64,000 bases of DNA from the NCBI GenBank assembly GCA_009668015.1, contig WJYB01000001.1:558001-622000 (forward strand). The letters are read 5' to 3'. This document shows positions 27,513-36,686 of this stretch, piece after piece. The first letter of the stretch is position 1, and each line of letters starts with the position of its first letter. The stretch is from Enterobacteriaceae bacterium RIT714. Lineage in GTDB: Bacteria; Pseudomonadota; Gammaproteobacteria; Enterobacterales; Enterobacteriaceae. Below the pieces are notes generated by a model that saw only the letters and a program-made list of their open reading frames with translations, did no database searches and was not told where the DNA came from. The position numbers and the translations under genes are program-made.

Positions 27513-28189
27513 TGCACTTTCTCAACGTCTTTTTTTACGACATCTACCCGTATCTGTGCGGGACGGTTTTCCTGCTCGGAAGCTGGCTGCGCTACGATTA
27601 CGGGCAATATACCTGGCGCGCCTCGTCCAGCCAGATGCTCGATAAACGCGGTATGGTGCTGTGGTCGAATCTGTTCCATATCGGCATTCTGGGGATCTTT
27701 TTCGGCCACGCCTTCGGGATGCTGACGCCGCACTGGGTCTATTCGTGGTTCCTGCCAATGTCGCAAAAACAGCTGATGGCGATGATCCTCGGCGGCGTCT
27801 GCGGCGTGCTGACGCTGGTGGGCGGTGCGGGTTTACTGGTGCGGCGGTTAACCAATCCGCGTATCCGCGCAACCTCTTCCACCGCAGATATTCTGATTCT
27901 GTGCGTGCTGCTGGTGCAGTGTATTCTCGGCCTGGCGACCATTCCGTTCTCTGCGCAGCACCCCGACGGCAGTGAAATGCTGAAACTGGTGGACTGGGCG
28001 CAGGCGGTGGTGACCTTCCACGGCGGTGCATCTGCGTATCTTGACGGCGTGGCGCCTGTCTTCCGCGTGCATCTGGTGCTGGGCATGACTATCTTCTTGC
28101 TGTTCCCGTTCACCCGGCTGGTACACGTCTGGAGCGCGCCGGTGGAGTATTTAACCCGCCGTTATCAGGTGGTGAGATCGCGCCGCTGA
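27509..28189 (+). CDS. narV: Nitrate reductase Z gamma (cytochrome b) subunit NarV
   Basis: This 226-residue membrane diheme cytochrome b, with five spans, oxidises quinol and passes electrons to NarY. Histidines in [17 protein letters not shown] and in the later HLVLGMTIF segment are the expected haem ligands. It overlaps narW by four bases and ends the operon. Confidence 0.95.
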   Translation: MMHFLNVFFYDIYPYLCGTVFLLGSWLRYDYGQYTWRASSSQMLDKRGMVLWSNLFHIGILGIFFGHAFGMLTPHWVYSWFLPMSQKQLMAMILGGVCGVLTLVGGAGLLVRRLTNPRIRATSSTADILILCVLLVQCILGLATIPFSAQHPDGSEMLKLVDWAQAVVTFHGGASAYLDGVAPVFRVHLVLGMTIFLLFPFTRLVHVWSAPVEYLTRRYQVVRSRR

Positions 28190-28195
28190 TTTTTT

Positions 28196-28221
28196 GCCCG
28201 GTGAGCACAGCGCCACCGGGC
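28196..28221. repeat. REP-like palindromic element between narV and nhoA
   Basis: GCCCGGTG and CACCGGGC form an eight-base stem around AGCACAGCGC. The sequence resembles the common enterobacterial intergenic palindrome GCCCGGTGGCGCTGCGC. It lies between two converging genes and lacks a U tail in either useful direction. A related element is at 37441. Confidence 0.6.
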
Positions 28222-28228
28222 ATTCCCC

Positions 28229-29074
28229 CTATTTTCCCGCGTCGGGATGGGTATCAAATCCGGCCATGACCGCGGTCAGCTCCGTCAGGGTAAATCCATG
28301 CCTGGCATCATTTACCCCTAAACCAAATCGCTCCTGCATGAGAATGTATAGCGCCGCGGCATCCGGTAGATTCAGTGTTTCAACGGCATGCGTGCCCTGC
28401 CAGTGGGTAAAGTGATAGTTGGTGAGCGTCAGTTTGCCGCCGTCGGGCAGATGCCGACACATCAACAGATGATGACGGAAATGCGATTGCGGCCAGTGGG
28501 CTGACCAGAAATTTCCCATCACGTAATCGCTGGAATATTGCGTCGCCAGATCAAAATGGTACATCGACTGCCAGTGCTCATGGTGGCTGAACTGTAACAC
28601 CCACTCATTGCCCTCGTTGAGCAGGCGATATCGCCCATGCGGCGTGGCCTGCTCCTCACCGGCACTCAAACGGATGGGCGCCGTCAGCGTCTGTCCGCCA
28701 AAGCCGACATCCGCAATCCAGCGCTCGCCGTTGAGTTCAACCAGCAGCAGACGATGGGTTCGCGGCGGCATTTGCGGCGGGTTCGCCAGCACCACGCGGC
28801 CCAGCAGGCTGCGGACGTTAAAGCCGACTTCACGCAGGACGCGTTCGAAAAGACCATTCTGCTCGAAGCAGTAACCGCCGCGACGGGCGGAAATCAGCTT
28901 ATCCGCCACGCTGTGATCGTCGAGCTGAATCTCCCGGGGCAAAACGACGTCGATATTTTCAAAGGGGATCGCGCAGTTGTGGCTTAAATGCAGCGCCCGC
29001 AGCGTGTCGATGTCTACAGCCACCGGCTGCTGCCAGTCGATACGGGCAAAATACGCACTCAGAAATGGGGACAT
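28229..29074 (-). CDS. nhoA: Arylamine N-acetyltransferase / N-hydroxyarylamine O-acetyltransferase NhoA
   Basis: This cytoplasmic enzyme transfers acetyl from acetyl-CoA to arylamines and N-hydroxyarylamines. At 281 residues it is family-sized. The catalytic triad is present: C69 in RRGGYCFEQN, H107 in PPRTHRLLLV and D122 in WIADVGFGG. It converges on narV, as in E. coli and Salmonella. Confidence 0.96.
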   Translation of the reverse strand: MSPFLSAYFARIDWQQPVAVDIDTLRALHLSHNCAIPFENIDVVLPREIQLDDHSVADKLISARRGGYCFEQNGLFERVLREVGFNVRSLLGRVVLANPPQMPPRTHRLLLVELNGERWIADVGFGGQTLTAPIRLSAGEEQATPHGRYRLLNEGNEWVLQFSHHEHWQSMYHFDLATQYSSDYVMGNFWSAHWPQSHFRHHLLMCRHLPDGGKLTLTNYHFTHWQGTHAVETLNLPDAAALYILMQERFGLGVNDARHGFTLTELTAVMAGFDTHPDAGK

Positions 29075-29148
29075 AGTGGGCTTCCTGTTTGAAATATTTC
29101 TTGTTTATAAACTATTTTGGCCGTCCCACTGGCGCAAATGTGCTTTTT

Positions 29149-30804
29149 TTACCCGCGCGCGCTGCGCTGCATAATGTTGAGCGCCGTCAGCATCAGGAAC
29201 AGTCCGGTGAGCAGCGTGAGTGTCGCCATTGCCATGCCTTGTCCAACCGATCCCTGTTCAAACTGCCGCCAGATAAACACAGAAACCGTCTGCGTTCCCG
29301 CCGGGGCAAGCAACAGCGACGTCACCAACTCGCGCGATGCAATCGCAAACACCATCAGCATCGCCGCCAGCATGGCGGGTGAAACCAGCGGCAACACGAT
29401 ATAACGCAGGGCCTGTAATGCCGATGCGCCATGTACGCGGGCAGCGGGTTCCAGATTACCGCCAAGCTGGCGTAACGCGCTGCCGATATAGCGCACCGGC
29501 CAGGGCAGCAGTAAGCAGCAATACGAAAGCAGCAGAATCGCCCAGGTGTTGTAGGGCGAAACCCACCAGAAGGGACGGTTCCACAGCAGGATCAAACCGA
29601 CCCCAACGACCACCCCTGGCAGAGCTGCCGGCATCAGTGACAGCGCATCGATCCATGCTCGCCCTTTGATCTTCTGCACCACAACCAGCCAGGAGGCCAA
29701 CAACCCGAGCAGCCCGGTAACACACGCCGCCCCCAGCGCCAGAGACAGACTGGTTCCCAGCGCAGACAGCGCATCGCCCTGCTGGCTAAAGAGTGCCGCA
29801 TAATGTGACAACGTCACGTTTTCAAGCGTCACACCCGCGGATAACGTACCCAACACCCCGGACAGCGCCATTGATGCGCCAGGTAAAATGACCGCGACGA
29901 AACCGGTGAGCGCCATCCCGGCTACCACAGGAAACGTCCACCCTCCCGCATTGGCCCCCATATTTTCCGTCGGCTTGCCGGTAATACTGGTGACGTCGTG
30001 ATGACCGGTCAGCTTTTTCTGCACGCCCCAGGCGCACAATGCGATGGCGACCAGCAGCACCGATAACATTGACGCACCGGAGAGATCAATCGGCCAGTCC
30101 GCCAGCTTCTTTTCGATGTCGGTTGTGAGCATCACCACCCCGGCGCGGGTTCCCAGCGCGGCGGGCACGCCAAACTCTTCAATCGCCAGCGTAAACGCCA
30201 GCAGCATCCCCGCTGCCAGCGCGGGCGAAAGCATGGGCAGCGTAATGTGCCAGAATGCCCTTCCCGCGCTGGCCCCGTGGACGCGGGCCACCAGCGCCAG
30301 ACGCTGACCGCTGGCGAGCAGGCTCCGTGAGACCGCAAAATAGACCACCGGGAAAATATTCAGCGCCATCACCAGCACAATCCCGGTTTTACTGAACAGC
30401 AGATCGTTTAGCGAAATACCCGTTAACTGCTGCAAATAGCCGTTGGTCTGGAGCACCAGCATCCAGGAGAGCGCCGCGATATAGGGTGGCGTTAAAAACG
30501 GGATCAGGAAAAGCAGATCCCACAGGCGTGGCAGCGGTAGCGTCAATAATCCCCTCGCCACCCCCAGCGGAAATCCGATTAGCGCACTCACCAGGGCAAC
30601 CCCGAACGCTATCTGCAACGTACCGCCGAGCATCGCAGGCAAGTGCGGCTCGGCAAACAGCGCGCTGACGCCCCCGAACGGCCCGGAAAACGAACCGGCG
30701 CTAAACTGCGGGAATATGGCCTGCAGCACAATAAAGGAGAGCGGCAGCGCCACCAGGATAATGAGCAAGACGAGAGTCGTACCCGAAATCATTCGCTGTT
30801 TCAC
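29149..30804 (-). CDS. ABC importer permease, fused two-domain FbpB type
   Basis: This 551-residue inner-membrane protein has about twelve spans in two homologous halves. Each half ends in an EAA-type loop that contacts the ATPase (HGASAGRAFWHITLPMLSPA and HGASALQALRYIVLPLVSPA). This duplicated layout is typical of iron(III), thiamine and 2-aminoethylphosphonate importers. It is the third gene of a three-gene operon, 39 bases after the binding-protein gene. The substrate is not readable from sequence. Confidence 0.88.
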   Translation of the reverse strand: MKQRMISGTTLVLLIILVALPLSFIVLQAIFPQFSAGSFSGPFGGVSALFAEPHLPAMLGGTLQIAFGVALVSALIGFPLGVARGLLTLPLPRLWDLLFLIPFLTPPYIAALSWMLVLQTNGYLQQLTGISLNDLLFSKTGIVLVMALNIFPVVYFAVSRSLLASGQRLALVARVHGASAGRAFWHITLPMLSPALAAGMLLAFTLAIEEFGVPAALGTRAGVVMLTTDIEKKLADWPIDLSGASMLSVLLVAIALCAWGVQKKLTGHHDVTSITGKPTENMGANAGGWTFPVVAGMALTGFVAVILPGASMALSGVLGTLSAGVTLENVTLSHYAALFSQQGDALSALGTSLSLALGAACVTGLLGLLASWLVVVQKIKGRAWIDALSLMPAALPGVVVGVGLILLWNRPFWWVSPYNTWAILLLSYCCLLLPWPVRYIGSALRQLGGNLEPAARVHGASALQALRYIVLPLVSPAMLAAMLMVFAIASRELVTSLLLAPAGTQTVSVFIWRQFEQGSVGQGMAMATLTLLTGLFLMLTALNIMQRSARG

Positions 30805-30843
30805 GAGAAGATCCTGAAGACGGGGTTGCCCCCGCCGGATGAA

Positions 30844-31827
30844 TTACAGAGAGAAAAGCGTGTTGAAGCGCTTGAGAATAGCGCTGCGTTCGCTGGCGCC
30901 ATCACTTTTAGTCGGCAGGATTTTCAGCTCATTGAGCAGCGGTCGCCTGGCCTGAACGTCGTCACGTGCGGGCATCAGCCAGGCGTCGGCTACCATCGCC
31001 TGGCCTTCCGGCGACAGCACATAGTCAACAAAGGCTTTGGCGTCGTCAGCGTGCGGCGTTGATTTCAAAATCATCATTGGCCGTGGAGCTATCACCGTTC
31101 CGCTGGCCGGGAAGATCACTTTCAGGGATTCACCCTGATGGATATTGCCAAAAGAAACATAGTCCACCGCGCCAAACACCGCCGCTTTGGCCCCTTGCAT
31201 CACTGGCGTTACCGCCTGAGCGTTCGGACCGCTGACCACCATACCGTTCTTTTTCAGCGCATCGAACAGCGTCCAGGCCTTGTCGCCCATGCCATTTTGC
31301 AGACCGATCAGCAAATCCAGCGATGCGCCCGACAGAGCCGGATCGGGCGTGGTGACGTTATCTTTAAACGCGTCGGTCGTCAGATCCTGCCACTCTTTGG
31401 GTTCCGGGGTACCGCTTTTGGTGTTCCACACAATCCCGAGGGCGGAGACGCCCTGCGCGACAAAATCGGCAGACTTCAGATCAGCCGGGACGTGGGCGGC
31501 ATTGCCGCTCTGATACGGCAGCAGCCAGCCGCGGTTGTGCAGATCTTCAGCGGTGTCCCATGAAGCAGAAATCAGAATATCGGCCTGTGGATTGGCCTGC
31601 TCCGCTTCCAGACGCGCCATCACTTTGCCGGTGGTCGCCTGGAAAATATCCACTTTTACGCCGGTTTTCTTTTCGAATCCGCTGGCGAGATTTTTGGCAA
31701 GCGATCCCGGACCTGCGGTGTAAACGGTCAGCGCATGAGCGCTGGAGATCATGACGGAAGATAACGCCATTGCTAACAGAACTCCCTTTTTCACGGACCT
31801 TTTTTTCGTTGAAATGGTGGCTTTCAT
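30844..31827 (-). CDS. Periplasmic binding protein of an FbpA/PhnS-like ABC importer
   Basis: This 327-residue protein has a Sec signal (about residues 1-32, ending SSAHA before LTVYTAGPGSL) and a type II binding fold. Segments include GSLAKNLASGFEKKTGVKVD, NPQADILISASWDTAEDL and VDYVLSPEGQAMVADAWLMP. The paired tyrosines that bind ferric iron in FbpA (a YY near residue 195) are not seen here; the corresponding text is FGAVDYVSFGN. A phosphonate, phosphate-ester or other anion is therefore at least as likely as iron. The start overlaps the ATPase stop (ATGA). Confidence 0.8.
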   Translation of the reverse strand: MKATISTKKRSVKKGVLLAMALSSVMISSAHALTVYTAGPGSLAKNLASGFEKKTGVKVDIFQATTGKVMARLEAEQANPQADILISASWDTAEDLHNRGWLLPYQSGNAAHVPADLKSADFVAQGVSALGIVWNTKSGTPEPKEWQDLTTDAFKDNVTTPDPALSGASLDLLIGLQNGMGDKAWTLFDALKKNGMVVSGPNAQAVTPVMQGAKAAVFGAVDYVSFGNIHQGESLKVIFPASGTVIAPRPMMILKSTPHADDAKAFVDYVLSPEGQAMVADAWLMPARDDVQARRPLLNELKILPTKSDGASERSAILKRFNTLFSL

Positions 31828-32516
31828 GCGAACTCCCCTGAGGATGAAATCAAACGATCGGCAGCGACGCTGCCAGCAGACAAATGCACGATGCGATCGG
31901 CCAGGATTTCAGCCTCCCGGCGGTCGTGGGTAACGTAGACGGCTGTCGTGCCGAGCTGGCGCAGCAGCGTCGCCATCTCCAGACACAGTGATTCACGCAG
32001 TTCGCTATCCAGATTGGAGAGCGGTTCGTCAAACAGCAGAACCCGAGGCTCGGCAATAATGGCGCGGGCGAGTGCCACGCGCTGCTGTTGCCCACCGGAT
32101 AAGCCTGCCGGTTTGCGCTGAGCAAAATCACTTAAGCCGACGCGGGAAAGCGCTTGCGCCACCCGGGCGTTGCATTCATCACGGCGGATATTGCGCATCT
32201 TGAGAGGGAACGCGACGTTCTGCGCCACCGTCATGTGCGGCCACAGGGCATAATCCTGGAAAACCATGCCGATATCGCGGGCATCGGGCGGCAGTGACCA
32301 GCCCGCCTTCGCGACCAGACGTTCGCCGAAGAAAATCTCGCCCTGCGCCGGTTGCGTTAACCCGGCGAGCAGTCGCAGAAGTGTGCTTTTTCCACAGCCA
32401 GACGGGCCAAGCAGCGCCACAACGCTGCCTGCGTCAATGTGCAGATCGATCTGATTTAATACCGTGTTGGCGCCAAAAGCGTACGACACGCCGTTGAGCG
32501 AGATATCGCTGACCAT
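31824..32516 (-). CDS. ABC importer ATPase, FbpC/PotA-like
   Basis: This 230-residue nucleotide-binding subunit has Walker A GPSGCGKST, a Q-loop in VFQDYALWPHMTV, signature LSGGQQQRVALARAI, Walker B VLLFDEPLSNLD and a switch histidine in YVTHDRREAE. It lacks the long C-terminal regulatory domain of many relatives. It is first in its operon, and the gap to yddH (divergent) holds the promoter. Confidence 0.9.
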   Translation of the reverse strand: MVSDISLNGVSYAFGANTVLNQIDLHIDAGSVVALLGPSGCGKSTLLRLLAGLTQPAQGEIFFGERLVAKAGWSLPPDARDIGMVFQDYALWPHMTVAQNVAFPLKMRNIRRDECNARVAQALSRVGLSDFAQRKPAGLSGGQQQRVALARAIIAEPRVLLFDEPLSNLDSELRESLCLEMATLLRQLGTTAVYVTHDRREAEILADRIVHLSAGSVAADRLISSSGEFA

Positions 32517-32654
32517 CTTGTTATCCTCTTTGGGATTTAATGTCCGCCACTGTAGGTAGCCTGTGTGACGAATGCATGACGCTCGCGTTACGGCTTGATT
32601 TCAGACGGTCTTCAGTCGTTTAATGCCGGTATCGCATCTGTTTGAGGAGTTCCT

Positions 32655-33227
32655 GTGAGCCACTTCCGCCCCGTCGAATTAAAACACGCCAGCCGCCTGC
32701 TCAACCACGGCCCAACGGTGCTGATCACCAGCCGCGATGAGAGCATCGATCGCCGTAATGTCATGGCCGCCGCCTGGTCGATGCCCGTTGAATTTGAACC
32801 GCCCCGGATAGCCATCGTGGTGGACAAAAGCGCGTGGTCACGCGAGCTCATTGAACACAGCGGCATGTTCGGCATTGTGATCCCAGGGATCGCCGCCGCT
32901 AACTGGACCTACGCGGTGGGCAGCGTCAGCGGACGCGATGAAGATAAATTTAACTGCTACGGTATTCCGGCGATAAACGGGCCGGTGCTGGGTCTGCCAG
33001 TGATTGAAGAAAAATGCCTGGCGTGGATGGAGTGCCGTTTGCTGCCAGCCACTTCCGCTGCGCAAAAGTACGATACCCTGTTCGGCGAAGTGGTTGCCGC
33101 AGCGGCCGACGCGCGCGCGTTCCTTGCCGGGCGCTGGCAGTTTGATGAGGATAAGTTGAATACGCTTCATCACCTGGGGGCGGGAACTTTTGTGACGAGC
33201 GGGAAGATAGTGAAAGCGCCGGAGTGA
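32655..33227 (+). CDS. yddH: Flavin reductase-like (flavoredoxin family) protein YddH
   Basis: This 190-residue FMN-binding split-barrel protein has segments NVMAAAWSMPVEFEPPRIAI and FGIVIPGIAAANWTYAVGSV that fit the flavin-reductase-like domain. It begins with GTG at 32655 behind GAGGAG. In E. coli yddH also lies between nhoA and pptA, which supports the name. Its physiological partner is unknown. Confidence 0.85.
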   Translation: MSHFRPVELKHASRLLNHGPTVLITSRDESIDRRNVMAAAWSMPVEFEPPRIAIVVDKSAWSRELIEHSGMFGIVIPGIAAANWTYAVGSVSGRDEDKFNCYGIPAINGPVLGLPVIEEKCLAWMECRLLPATSAAQKYDTLFGEVVAAAADARAFLAGRWQFDEDKLNTLHHLGAGTFVTSGKIVKAPE

Positions 33228-33243
33228 TTGTCCGGCGCTTTTA
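33215..33243 (+). terminator. Rho-independent terminator of yddH
   Basis: AGCGCCGGA (33215-33223) pairs with TCCGGCGCT (33231-33239), followed by TTTT. The hairpin includes the yddH stop codon. Confidence 0.85.
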
Positions 33244-33253
33244 CGCATAATGC

Positions 33254-33697
33254 TTACGGCAAATACTGTTCCATCTTCGGCATGCGTACCCGGGTGATTT
33301 TCCATTCGCCGTCCCTCTGAACGAGGTAAACCGTCAGAAAGCCCATCATGCTCGGCTCATCCCATGAGCCGAGCATGACATTCACCGCCACGCCGCCCGG
33401 AACATGATAAGACGGTGACACAATAATATTACCAGGCCATTGTGAGCTGACATCTTGCGAATAAGTGAAATAATCGGCATAGATATTTTCATCATCGGTT
33501 TCATAAGCCTTTTTCAACCTGTCCATCGTGGAGCGATCAACCCAACGACTTAATTCTGGCGAAGCAAAAAATATCTTCCCGTTCGGTTCGTTAATTGCCG
33601 AGGCGTACCATTGATAAAATTCGGCAGTTTGTTTCTCCGGGGATCGGGCACAGGCTGACAGCATGAACAGAGAACAGATTAAAATAAATATTCTCAT
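33254..33697 (-). CDS. Small lipoprotein, DUF3828-like; candidate orphan immunity protein
   Basis: This 147-residue lipoprotein has a lipobox LSAC with C16 as the lipidated residue. The mature part (FYQWYASAINEPNGKIFFAS, DENIYADYFTYSQD, DGEWKITRVRM) has the NTF2/DUF3828-like look of YbjP-type lipoproteins. Its ATG overlaps the TAA of the short upstream fragment (TAATG), so it was translated with that gene. Position and lipoprotein type suggest a periplasmic immunity role against a cell-wall-degrading effector. That is inference. Confidence 0.65.
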   Translation of the reverse strand: MRIFILICSLFMLSACARSPEKQTAEFYQWYASAINEPNGKIFFASPELSRWVDRSTMDRLKKAYETDDENIYADYFTYSQDVSSQWPGNIIVSPSYHVPGGVAVNVMLGSWDEPSMMGFLTVYLVQRDGEWKITRVRMPKMEQYLP

Positions 33698-33840
33698 TAA
33701 TTCTTCCTGTAAATTTGATACGCAGGCATGTACTTCCGATATCCTGAGCCTGGGTAAACATCAGCATGCTGGCGAAAATCCGACACCCAGATCGTCCCGT
33801 TAAACATTGCCAGATGGCTCATGTTTTCATTCCAGCTCAT
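33697..33840 (-). pseudogene. C-terminal fragment of a probable NlpC/P60- or CHAP-like peptidoglycan hydrolase effector
   Basis: The 47-codon frame MSWNENMSHLAMFNGTIWVS, then DFRQHADVYPGSGYRK, ends IYRKN. The His-containing SHLAMFNG...WVSDFRQ resembles the C-terminal part of papain-like peptidoglycan amidases such as type VI effectors. Upstream, in frame, seven more codons (TRKGNF) continue the same style of sequence before a TAA, so the N-terminal catalytic cysteine part appears deleted. The resemblance is from memory and needs a profile search. The stop overlaps the next lipoprotein gene, as in many effector-immunity pairs. Confidence 0.45.
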
Positions 33841-34066
33841 AAAATTCCCTTTACGCGTTTAACCTAATTCGATTTTATTAATACAGTCTCTCTCTCGTCA
33901 ATTTCAAATAAAAACCATTGATGACAGAGTGTTTCATTTATTGAAATACAAACCAGTTGCTAAATAAAACATTACATTTTTGTATATTTAAAATCATCAA
34001 CTCTTTCTGGGAACAGAGAAATTTCAGTTGAGGCTATGAAAAAGTGAACCTGAAAAAGCACTTAAT

Positions 34067-34101
34067 AAAATGCGCAGCCGATGATATCGACTGCGCATTT
34101 T
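34067..34101 (-). terminator. Terminator of the EF-G paralog gene, usable in both directions
   Basis: AAAATGCGCAG pairs with CTGCGCATTTT around 13 bases. Minus-strand reading gives a TTTTATT tail just after the EF-G stop. Confidence 0.8.
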
Positions 34102-34114
34102 ACGGTTTTACCTG

Positions 34115-36217
34115 CTACCCTTTTGCCCGGCTGGCGATAATCGCGTCAGCGACATTGCGCGGAGCCTCTGCGTAATGGTGAAACTCCATGCTGTAGGTTG
34201 CGCGCCCCTGCGACATCGATCGCAACGTGGTTGCGTAGCCAAACATCTCCGCCAGCGGCACATCAGCACGGATAATCTGGCTGCCGAAGCGTTCTTCCAT
34301 GCCCTGCACCATTCCGCGGCGGGAAGAGAGATCGCCCATAATATTACCGGCGTACTCTTCCGGAGTTTCGACTTCCACGTGCATGACCGGTTCAAGGATC
34401 GCCGGATCCGCTTTGCGCGCGCCCTCTTTGAAGCCGAAGATGGCCGCCATGCGGAAGGCCATTTCCGAGGAGTCGACGTCATGATACGAACCAAACGTCA
34501 GGGTCGCTTTCACGTCAACAACCGGATATCCCGCCAGCACCCCGCTGTTCATGGCTTCGCGCAAGCCTTTCTCCACTGACGGAATATACTCGCGCGGTAC
34601 TACGCCGCCTTTGGTCGCGTCCTCAAATTTAAATCCGCTGCCCGGCTCCAGCGGCTCCAGGCTCAGGACCACGTGGCCGTACTGCCCTTTCCCGCCGGAC
34701 TGGCGTACAAATTTGCCTTCAATATCCTTCACCGCCTTGCGTAACGTCTCGCGGTAGGTCACCTGTGGCCGCCCGATGTTGGCCTCGACGCCAAACTCGC
34801 GTTTCATACGGTCGACGATAATTTCCAGATGCAGTTCGCCCATCCCGGAGATAATCGTCTGGCCCGACTCTTCGTCGGTATGCAAACGGAACGACGGATC
34901 TTCTGCCGCCAGGCGCTGCAGAGCGATCCCCATTTTCTCCTGATCGGCCTTCGTTTTCGGCTCGATTGCCAGCGAAATCACCGGCTCAGGGAATTCCATC
35001 CGCTCAAGCGTGATGACGTGATCCGGATCGCTCAGGGTATCGCCCGTCGTCACATCTTTCAGCCCCACGCAGGCAGCGATATCGCCCGCGCGCAGTTCGT
35101 CCACTTCATGACGGTCGTTGGCATGCATCAGTACGATGCGGCCAATGCGCTCTTTCTTCCCTTTCACCGGGTTGTAGACCGCGTCGCCTTTTTTCAGCAC
35201 GCCGGAATAGACGCGGATAAAGGTCAACTGGCCCACGTACGGATCGGTCATCAGTTTGAATGCCAGCGCAGAGAACGGTTCATCATCACTCGGATGGCGC
35301 TCTGCCGGTTGCCCTTTCTCATCCACGCCATCAATAGCCGGAACATCCAGCGGCGATGGCATCAGTTCTATCACCGCATCGAGCATCCGCTGTACGCCTT
35401 TGTTTTTGAAGGCGCTGCCGCACAGCATCGGCTGGATTTCGCCAGCAATAGTGCGTTTGCGCAGCCCTTCGATGATTTCCGCCTCATCCAGATCGCCGGT
35501 TTCCAGGTATTTATCCATCAGCGTATCGCTGGCTTCCGCGGCGGCCGAAACCATTTTTTCTCGCCATATCTTCGCGGTGCTCAGCAGATCGTCCGGCACG
35601 GACGCATAGCTGAAGGTCATGCCCTGGGTGGCTTCATCCCATACAATCGCACGCATTTTGATGAGGTCAACCACCCCGGTAAAATGCTCCTCCGCGCCAA
35701 TGGGGATCACCATCGGCACCGGATTCGCTTTCAGGCGGTCGATCATCATCTGCACCACGCGGAAGAAGTCTGCCCCCGGGCGATCCATTTTGTTGACGAA
35801 TGCCAGCCGCGGCACATGGTATTTATTGGCCTGTCGCCATACCGTTTCCGACTGCGGTTGTACGCCGCCAACAGAGTCATACACCATCACTGCGCCATCC
35901 AGCACGCGCATGGAACGCTCCACTTCGATGGTGAAATCCACGTGGCCCGGGGTGTCGATGATATTGATGCGATGCGGCTCAAACCCTCGGTCCATACCCG
36001 GCCAGAAGCAGCTCACGGCGGCGGAGGTAATCGTAATTCCGCGCTCTTGCTCCTGCGCCATCCAGTCAGTTGTTGCCGCGCCATCGTGGACTTCACCCAG
36101 TTTGTGGCTCATTCCGGTGTAAAACAGAATGCGCTCGGTGGTGGTCGTTTTACCGGCATCGATATGCGCGGAGATACCGATGTTGCGATAACGTTCGAGA
36201 GGGATGGGTCGGGGCAT
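34115..36217 (-). CDS. Elongation factor G paralog (second EF-G)
   Basis: This 700-residue translational GTPase has the full EF-G layout. The G domain carries [19 protein letters not shown] (P-loop 17-24), the switch I sequence [18 protein letters not shown] and NKMDRPG. Domains II-V follow, including the domain IV tip region [10 protein letters not shown]. It is not in an rpsL-rpsG-fusA-tufA string, so it is not the housekeeping fusA. It is divergent from an ArsR-type regulator across a 161-base gap with overlapping promoters. All GTPase motifs are intact, so it is probably functional. Specialised translocation, ribosome recycling or fusidate tolerance are possibilities only. Confidence 0.85.
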   Translation of the reverse strand: MPRPIPLERYRNIGISAHIDAGKTTTTERILFYTGMSHKLGEVHDGAATTDWMAQEQERGITITSAAVSCFWPGMDRGFEPHRINIIDTPGHVDFTIEVERSMRVLDGAVMVYDSVGGVQPQSETVWRQANKYHVPRLAFVNKMDRPGADFFRVVQMMIDRLKANPVPMVIPIGAEEHFTGVVDLIKMRAIVWDEATQGMTFSYASVPDDLLSTAKIWREKMVSAAAEASDTLMDKYLETGDLDEAEIIEGLRKRTIAGEIQPMLCGSAFKNKGVQRMLDAVIELMPSPLDVPAIDGVDEKGQPAERHPSDDEPFSALAFKLMTDPYVGQLTFIRVYSGVLKKGDAVYNPVKGKKERIGRIVLMHANDRHEVDELRAGDIAACVGLKDVTTGDTLSDPDHVITLERMEFPEPVISLAIEPKTKADQEKMGIALQRLAAEDPSFRLHTDEESGQTIISGMGELHLEIIVDRMKREFGVEANIGRPQVTYRETLRKAVKDIEGKFVRQSGGKGQYGHVVLSLEPLEPGSGFKFEDATKGGVVPREYIPSVEKGLREAMNSGVLAGYPVVDVKATLTFGSYHDVDSSEMAFRMAAIFGFKEGARKADPAILEPVMHVEVETPEEYAGNIMGDLSSRRGMVQGMEERFGSQIIRADVPLAEMFGYATTLRSMSQGRATYSMEFHHYAEAPRNVADAIIASRAKG

Positions 36218-36286
36218 GATGCGTCCTTAGTCAGATTGACATGAGAGTGACGACCGGGATGGTCGTCTGTCTGTTCGTTTGTTATA

Positions 36287-36318
36287 ATAGTCCTATTGTA
36301 CGAGTATATTCGAACTAT
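36287..36318. promoter_or_regulatory. Divergent promoter region with inverted repeat, EF-G paralog / ArsR-type gene
   Basis: ATAGTCC (36287-36293) and GAACTAT (36312-36318) form an imperfect inverted repeat over 32 bases. A perfect TATAAT lies at 36283-36288 for the rightward gene, and a TATACT (minus strand, 36308-36303) for the leftward gene. A regulator bound here could control both directions. Assigned by eye. Confidence 0.5.
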
Positions 36319-36378
36319 TTTTTCACGCGTTGACCTATCATTAAGATAGCTCAACCTGACAGTGACCTCAGGAAGACG

Positions 36379-36681
36379 ATGATTGCCAACCACCCCGAAA
36401 CGGAACAGATCACCCTGGAAAACGTGCTTTTAGCTCTCGGGAATCCGTTACGACTGGAGATCCTGCGGCTGCTTGCCGATGGCAGTGAACTGAGCTGCAA
36501 CGCCCTGCGCCCGCAGGAAGTGGCGAAATCGACCATGACTCACCACTGGCGTGTCCTGCGCGACAGCGGCGTGATCTGGCAGCGCCCACAGGGACGTGAG
36601 AATTTGATTTCATTGCGCAGAGAAGATTTGGATGCCCGCTTTCCGGGGCTGCTGGATACGTTGTTGCGGGTGATGAAGTAA
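36379..36681 (+). CDS. ArsR-family winged-helix regulator
   Basis: This 100-residue protein has the ArsR fold: LGNPLRLEILRLLADGSELS, then a recognition helix in VAKSTMTHHWRVLRDSGVI and a wing with RPQGRENLISLRRED. The classical metal box ELCVCDL is replaced by ELSCNALRP with one cysteine, so it may not sense arsenic or cadmium. AGGAAG precedes the ATG. It is divergent from the EF-G paralog and is its probable regulator by position. Confidence 0.85.
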   Translation: MIANHPETEQITLENVLLALGNPLRLEILRLLADGSELSCNALRPQEVAKSTMTHHWRVLRDSGVIWQRPQGRENLISLRREDLDARFPGLLDTLLRVMK

Positions 36682-36686
36682 GAATA

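Noticed and set aside
34829-36244. Long plus-strand frame (471 codons) opposite the EF-G paralog
   Set aside because: Histidine/arginine-rich antisense shadow of a conserved gene, with no recognisable domain.
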